DNA from: Bacteroidota bacterium
Lineage (GTDB): Bacteria > Bacteroidota > Bacteroidia > Bacteroidales > Prolixibacteraceae
Direction of reading: 5' to 3'
Length of the DNA stretch: 9,129 nucleotides
NCBI GenBank assembly: GCA_030691295.1
Contig: JAUYEQ010000284.1
Span: forward strand, 1-9,129
Part shown: positions 6,553 to 9,129 of the stretch, in pieces
Layout: the number at the start of each line of letters is the position of its first letter
How positions within the stretch are numbered: position 1 is the stretch's first letter
Notes under the pieces: model-generated
Seen by the model: the letters and a program-made list of their open reading frames with translations, nothing else
Told to the model about the DNA's origin: nothing
The model's database searches: none
Translations under genes and position numbers: made by a program

Positions 6553-6936
6553 ATGAAAACAACGAAACGTTTAGGCATTTGGATGGATCATTCGACCGCC
6601 AATTTAATTGAATTTACTGATGACAAAACCGCAGCAACTGAGGTTGAAGCACAGGTTGGCGAACAGGATGAACCACTAAATCCCCGTGATGAAACCATGA
6701 TCCAAAACAAAGATCAAAATGAGCTCGCAGATTTTTACAAGAGAATAAGCGAGGTTATCAAAGGTTATGATGAAGTACTTCTTTTTGGACCAACCCATGC
6801 AAAAGATGAATTAAATAACATTTTAAAGGATGATCATCATTTCGACGAGGTGAAAATTGAAATAAAACCGGCCGATAATATGACAGAAAACCAACAACAG
6901 GCTTTTGTCAAAGAACATTTTGATATCGCCGGATAA
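6553..6936 (+). CDS. Small baeRF-like (eRF1-domain-related, 'host attachment/translational machinery') protein
   Basis: The 127-residue soluble protein begins RLGIWMDHSTANLIEF, matching the opening WxDh-A-h strand of the bacterial eRF1-like family (baeRF, often mislabelled 'host attachment protein' or 'translational machinery protein'). The C-terminal half carries the family's second hallmark, a strand-turn VLLFGPTHAKDELNNIL (about residues 76-92), then a KIEIKPADNMTENQQQAFVKEHF tail like the usual dH-T-x-x-Q-x-V-A-x-x-x-x-F pattern (in the segment ADNMTENQQQAFVKEHF). The family has the RNase H/actin-like alpha-beta fold of the central eRF1/pelota domain, and ribosome association is proposed but unproven for most members. 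The central segment (about residues 25-55) is acidic and short, so this is one of the smallest variants. It starts 16 bases after the radical SAM stop, behind AAACAAACAAGTAAAG, and is probably co-transcribed. No GGQ-like peptide-release motif is visible. The family call rests on recalled motifs. Confidence 0.7.
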   Translation: MKTTKRLGIWMDHSTANLIEFTDDKTAATEVEAQVGEQDEPLNPRDETMIQNKDQNELADFYKRISEVIKGYDEVLLFGPTHAKDELNNILKDDHHFDEVKIEIKPADNMTENQQQAFVKEHFDIAG

Positions 6937-6953
6937 AGGGATACAGTCTCTTT
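6935..6953 (+). terminator. Weak hairpin overlapping the baeRF-like stop codon
   Basis: AAAGGGA (6935-6941) pairs with TCTCTTT (6947-6953) around loop TACAG, a 7-bp stem with one G-T wobble. The following T-run is only three bases and is interrupted by CG, so it is a poor intrinsic terminator on its own; the hairpin at 7005-7041 is the stronger candidate for ending this transcript. Confidence 0.3.
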
Positions 6954-7004
6954 CGAATTTGTATAACCCATGCAAATGGACTTCTCTTTTTCGAAGAACA
7001 TTCA

Positions 7005-7041
7005 AGGAGATGCTTTACTGAAATTCAGTATAGCATCTCTT
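7005..7041. terminator. Bidirectional hairpin between convergent operons
   Basis: GAGATGCTTTACTGAA (7007-7022) pairs with TTCAGTATAGCATCTC (7024-7039) with a single T-T mismatch, extendable by a wobble pair and an A-T pair at the outer end. It lies 3 bases past the endonuclease stop codon on the minus strand and 68 bases past the baeRF-like stop on the plus strand, exactly where convergent transcripts must be separated. Neither side has a long T-tract, so termination efficiency is uncertain. Confidence 0.55.
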
Positions 7042-7044
7042 CAA

Positions 7045-7842
7045 TTAAGTCAACATTGAGTTTAGATCATTTTCTAAAGCCCTACTTTCTCTTAATTCAT
7101 TGAAGGAATCAGTTATAATACTGAAAGTGTTGTCTAATCCAGAGCAAAAATTCCAAAATTGATTTTCCACCCATCCTTCATAATCTCTTTCCAATGGTTT
7201 ACCTTTTCCCATTGTTTTATCCCAAAAATTACCATTATAAGGATTATAGGGAAAAACAATTCTAGCTTGAGCTTGCTGATCCGGATACCGGGAATAAAAA
7301 AAGGCATACCAATTAATTATTTGCTCAACAAATTTTGAATAATTACCAATATTGGGCTGAACAGTTTTTGTGTCAAAGAAGTAATTGATATCATCTTTTT
7401 TCAACCAAATATCTACCCCAAAACCTTTTGGTGCAGGTTCAAATGAATCAATTGGTCTTGTTAAAAATGTTTGACAAACTCTCTTTATTTCAGAATGGCA
7501 AGATTGTGCATTATAAACCCCATTTTTTCTTTTCCGCTCATCAAGCATCGTTTGCAAGGTATTACTAAGATTAGATGGCATATTTACTGGGCTTTCAAGT
7601 TTAGAATTAATTACTTCAAATCCATTTTCAACAGCTAGTGCTTTTGCTAATGGCTCCCATAAAGTCGTGCCTAAAGAGGTTTCCAAACCTCCAACGATTG
7701 AGCGAATTTTTCGTTCTTTCGGTATAATTAAATCTAGTATTTGAAACTTTGCCTTCTTGGTTAGAGCACCGCGTGCAAATGAAATAAGACTTGCTTTAAC
7801 TGTTTCCGTTATTATTTCTTTAGCTTGTTGATCTGTTAGCAT
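7045..7842 (-). CDS. Type II restriction endonuclease, TdeIII family
   Basis: The 265-residue protein resembles the TdeIII/MjaII family of Type II endonucleases, whose characterised members cut GGNCC. Family-typical stretches are SIVGGLETSLGTTLWEPLAK (residues 49-68) and the N-terminal helical part. The nuclease centre is a PD-(D/E)xK variant: D144 in GFGVDIWLKK and D157-T-K159 in NYFFDTKT, at the usual spacing of about a dozen residues. The complete frame shows no frameshift or truncation, so an active enzyme is plausible. The start is the ATG at 7842 (MLTDQQAKEIITETV); an upstream TTG at 7881 would extend it 13 residues into the spacer and is less likely. It follows the methyltransferase gene by 49 bases on the same strand, the order in which protection can precede cutting. 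Its base composition is more AT-rich than the peptidase region. The GGNCC specificity is inferred from the family only. Confidence 0.87.
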   Translation of the reverse strand: MLTDQQAKEIITETVKASLISFARGALTKKAKFQILDLIIPKERKIRSIVGGLETSLGTTLWEPLAKALAVENGFEVINSKLESPVNMPSNLSNTLQTMLDERKRKNGVYNAQSCHSEIKRVCQTFLTRPIDSFEPAPKGFGVDIWLKKDDINYFFDTKTVQPNIGNYSKFVEQIINWYAFFYSRYPDQQAQARIVFPYNPYNGNFWDKTMGKGKPLERDYEGWVENQFWNFCSGLDNTFSIITDSFNELRESRALENDLNSMLT

Positions 7843-7891
7843 AAAATTGTTTCTAAGTTGGGTTATCAAAAATAGAAACAATTATGGAAAA

Positions 7892-9121
7892 CTATGCGCC
7901 TTGAGTATATTTATTCAAAAATGAGACAATAGCATATCCAACCTCTTTTGCGAAGTTTACAGGAACGGCATTCCCAATCTGTTTATATTGATGAGAAATT
8001 GAACCGGTGAAAATCCAATCATCAGGAAAAGTTTGAATTCGGGCATATTCCCTGACTGTAAATGGCCTGGTTTCTTCTGGATGGCAGCGTTCTGTTTGTT
8101 TCTGGGCAGGACTACAAGTCAAAGTCAGACTTGGTTCTGACCAACTCATCCTTCGCGCCATGCCAGTTTTGCCTCCACCCAAATGGAAACTACCTCCCAT
8201 GTATTCTTTTTGTAATTCCAGTGGCAGATCTCTCCAGTAACCTCCTTCAGGAACCAGTTCCAATACATCTTTTTTACTTTTAGGGTATTTACTTCCGATG
8301 GATTCTGGTACATCAGTATTAAATAATTCACCTTTTTTTAATGCATCTTTAAGCGTATAAACCTTTTTGTGGGGCTTGGGAAATTCGAACAACCTTGAAT
8401 CTATGTCTTTTCTTATGCCAACAATTAATACACGCTCCCTCTTTTGAGGAACTCTGTAAAACATTGTCTTAAAAATCCTGGGAGTTATTACATTATAACC
8501 AATTTCATCCAAAATTGAAACCATGCCCTCAATAGTTCGACCATCTTCATGATTTAATAATCCTCTGACATTTTCACCAATACAGATTGCTGGTTTTGTT
8601 TCATCAACTACACGGGCAAACTCATAAAACAATGTACCACGGGCATCATTTAGCCCAAGCTTTTTACCAGCATAGCTAAATGCTTGACAAGGGAAACCAC
8701 CTGTAACCAAATCTACCTTCCCATTCAAATGAGTAAAAGATACATTTTTCACATCATCTTCAATTACGTTCCAATCAGGTCTGTTTTTCCTGAGAGTCTC
8801 ACAAGCCCAATGATCAAATTCATTTAACGCTAAACATTTCATTCCAGCATGTTCCAATCCTAAAGCCAGCCCGCCTGCTCCAGCGAACAGTTCGATAGAG
8901 TTATAATCCCTATTGGGAGTTACAAAGTTTTCGTTTTCAGAAGGATTAAAAAGAAAGTCAAGACTATCAAATATTTTTAACTGATCTTTTTGATAAACTC
9001 GATAATTGCTCATCGGCTCGCGGACTGCACTCAGTTTCCCACTGCGATCCCAGCGCCTAAGAGTTTCTTTACTTACCGATAATAAATCTGCAACTTCTGA
9101 TAATGAGTAATATTTATTCAT
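7892..9121 (-). CDS. DNA (cytosine-5) methyltransferase with N-terminal MerR-like HTH
   Basis: The 409-residue enzyme transfers a methyl group from S-adenosylmethionine to cytosine C5, protecting host DNA from the adjacent endonuclease. All main C5 motifs are present in order: I (ELFAGAGGLALGLE, from residue 77), IV (GGFPCQAFSYAGK with catalytic C145), VI (GENVRGL, with E183), VIII (QKRERVLIVGIR), a target-recognition region at roughly 245-345, IX (RPFTVREYARIQTFPDDW) and X (QYKQIGNAVPVNF). Before these, residues 1-50 form a MerR-type winged helix-turn-helix (YYSLSEVADLLSVSKETLRR, then WDRSGKL and a wing ending NYRVY), absent from minimal methyltransferases of this class. Fused HTH domains in some C5 methyltransferases, for example the SsoII/EcoRII type, repress their own promoter, so autoregulation is plausible. 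The ATG at 9121 has only 8 bases of upstream sequence in the window; the MerR-like opening at residue 4 supports it as the true start. The promoter lies outside the window. Confidence 0.95.
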   Translation of the reverse strand: MNKYYSLSEVADLLSVSKETLRRWDRSGKLSAVREPMSNYRVYQKDQLKIFDSLDFLFNPSENENFVTPNRDYNSIELFAGAGGLALGLEHAGMKCLALNEFDHWACETLRKNRPDWNVIEDDVKNVSFTHLNGKVDLVTGGFPCQAFSYAGKKLGLNDARGTLFYEFARVVDETKPAICIGENVRGLLNHEDGRTIEGMVSILDEIGYNVITPRIFKTMFYRVPQKRERVLIVGIRKDIDSRLFEFPKPHKKVYTLKDALKKGELFNTDVPESIGSKYPKSKKDVLELVPEGGYWRDLPLELQKEYMGGSFHLGGGKTGMARRMSWSEPSLTLTCSPAQKQTERCHPEETRPFTVREYARIQTFPDDWIFTGSISHQYKQIGNAVPVNFAKEVGYAIVSFLNKYTQGA

Positions 9122-9129
9122 TTGTAACC

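Noticed and set aside
8062..8283. Plus-strand frame inside the methyltransferase gene.
   Set aside because: It is antisense to conserved C5 methyltransferase motifs and shows no family features.
1..9129. CRISPR arrays, tRNA or rRNA genes, insertion sequences, integrase or attachment sites.
   Set aside because: No regularly spaced repeats, cloverleaf-like segments, transposase motifs or flanking direct repeats were seen on either strand by eye.

Overview
The window looks like a chromosomal segment of a Bacteroidota bacterium, most likely of the Marinilabiliales/Prolixibacteraceae type, though the genus is a guess. The signs are A-rich translation starts without clear Shine-Dalgarno sequences, promoter-like TAnnTTTG-type elements, and protein families typical of that phylum: a small secreted protein with a C-terminal anchor, a PRC-barrel stress-type protein, a large exported M1 peptidase and a DUF4070-type radical SAM enzyme.

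Layout, left to right. (1) 1-149: upstream region with a promoter-like composite motif. (2) 150-464 (+): small exported protein with a hydrophobic C-terminus, followed by a strong hairpin at 549-582. (3) 598-3627 (+): large exported M1-family zinc aminopeptidase whose C-terminal third resembles an outer-membrane beta-barrel. (4) 3759-4337 and 4362-4883 (+): a likely two-gene operon of a single-pass membrane-anchored helical protein and a PRC-barrel protein. (5) 5040-6536 and 6553-6936 (+): a second two-gene unit of a B12-binding/radical SAM/DUF4070 protein and a short protein resembling the bacterial eRF1-like (baeRF, 'host attachment / translational machinery') family. (6) 7045-7842 and 7892-9121 (-): a convergent Type II restriction-modification operon made of a C5-cytosine methyltransferase with a fused N-terminal MerR-like helix-turn-helix and a TdeIII-family endonuclease. 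This part is visibly more AT-rich and was probably acquired horizontally.

The most striking non-coding observation is that three intergenic regions (before 150, 3759 and 5040) share three sequence blocks at identical distances: TGTGnnAATnnTnnAAY, then 32 bases later (start to start) TGTAA[C/G], then 27 bases later a [T/G]ATnTTT[A/G] element like the Bacteroidota -7 box. The M1 peptidase region lacks this arrangement. This suggests that the small exported protein, the membrane-helical/PRC-barrel operon and the radical SAM/baeRF-like operon form one co-regulated set, plausibly an envelope or general stress regulon, with the peptidase and the restriction-modification system as unrelated neighbours. 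The co-regulation and the stress role are inference; the motif spacing is read directly from the sequence.
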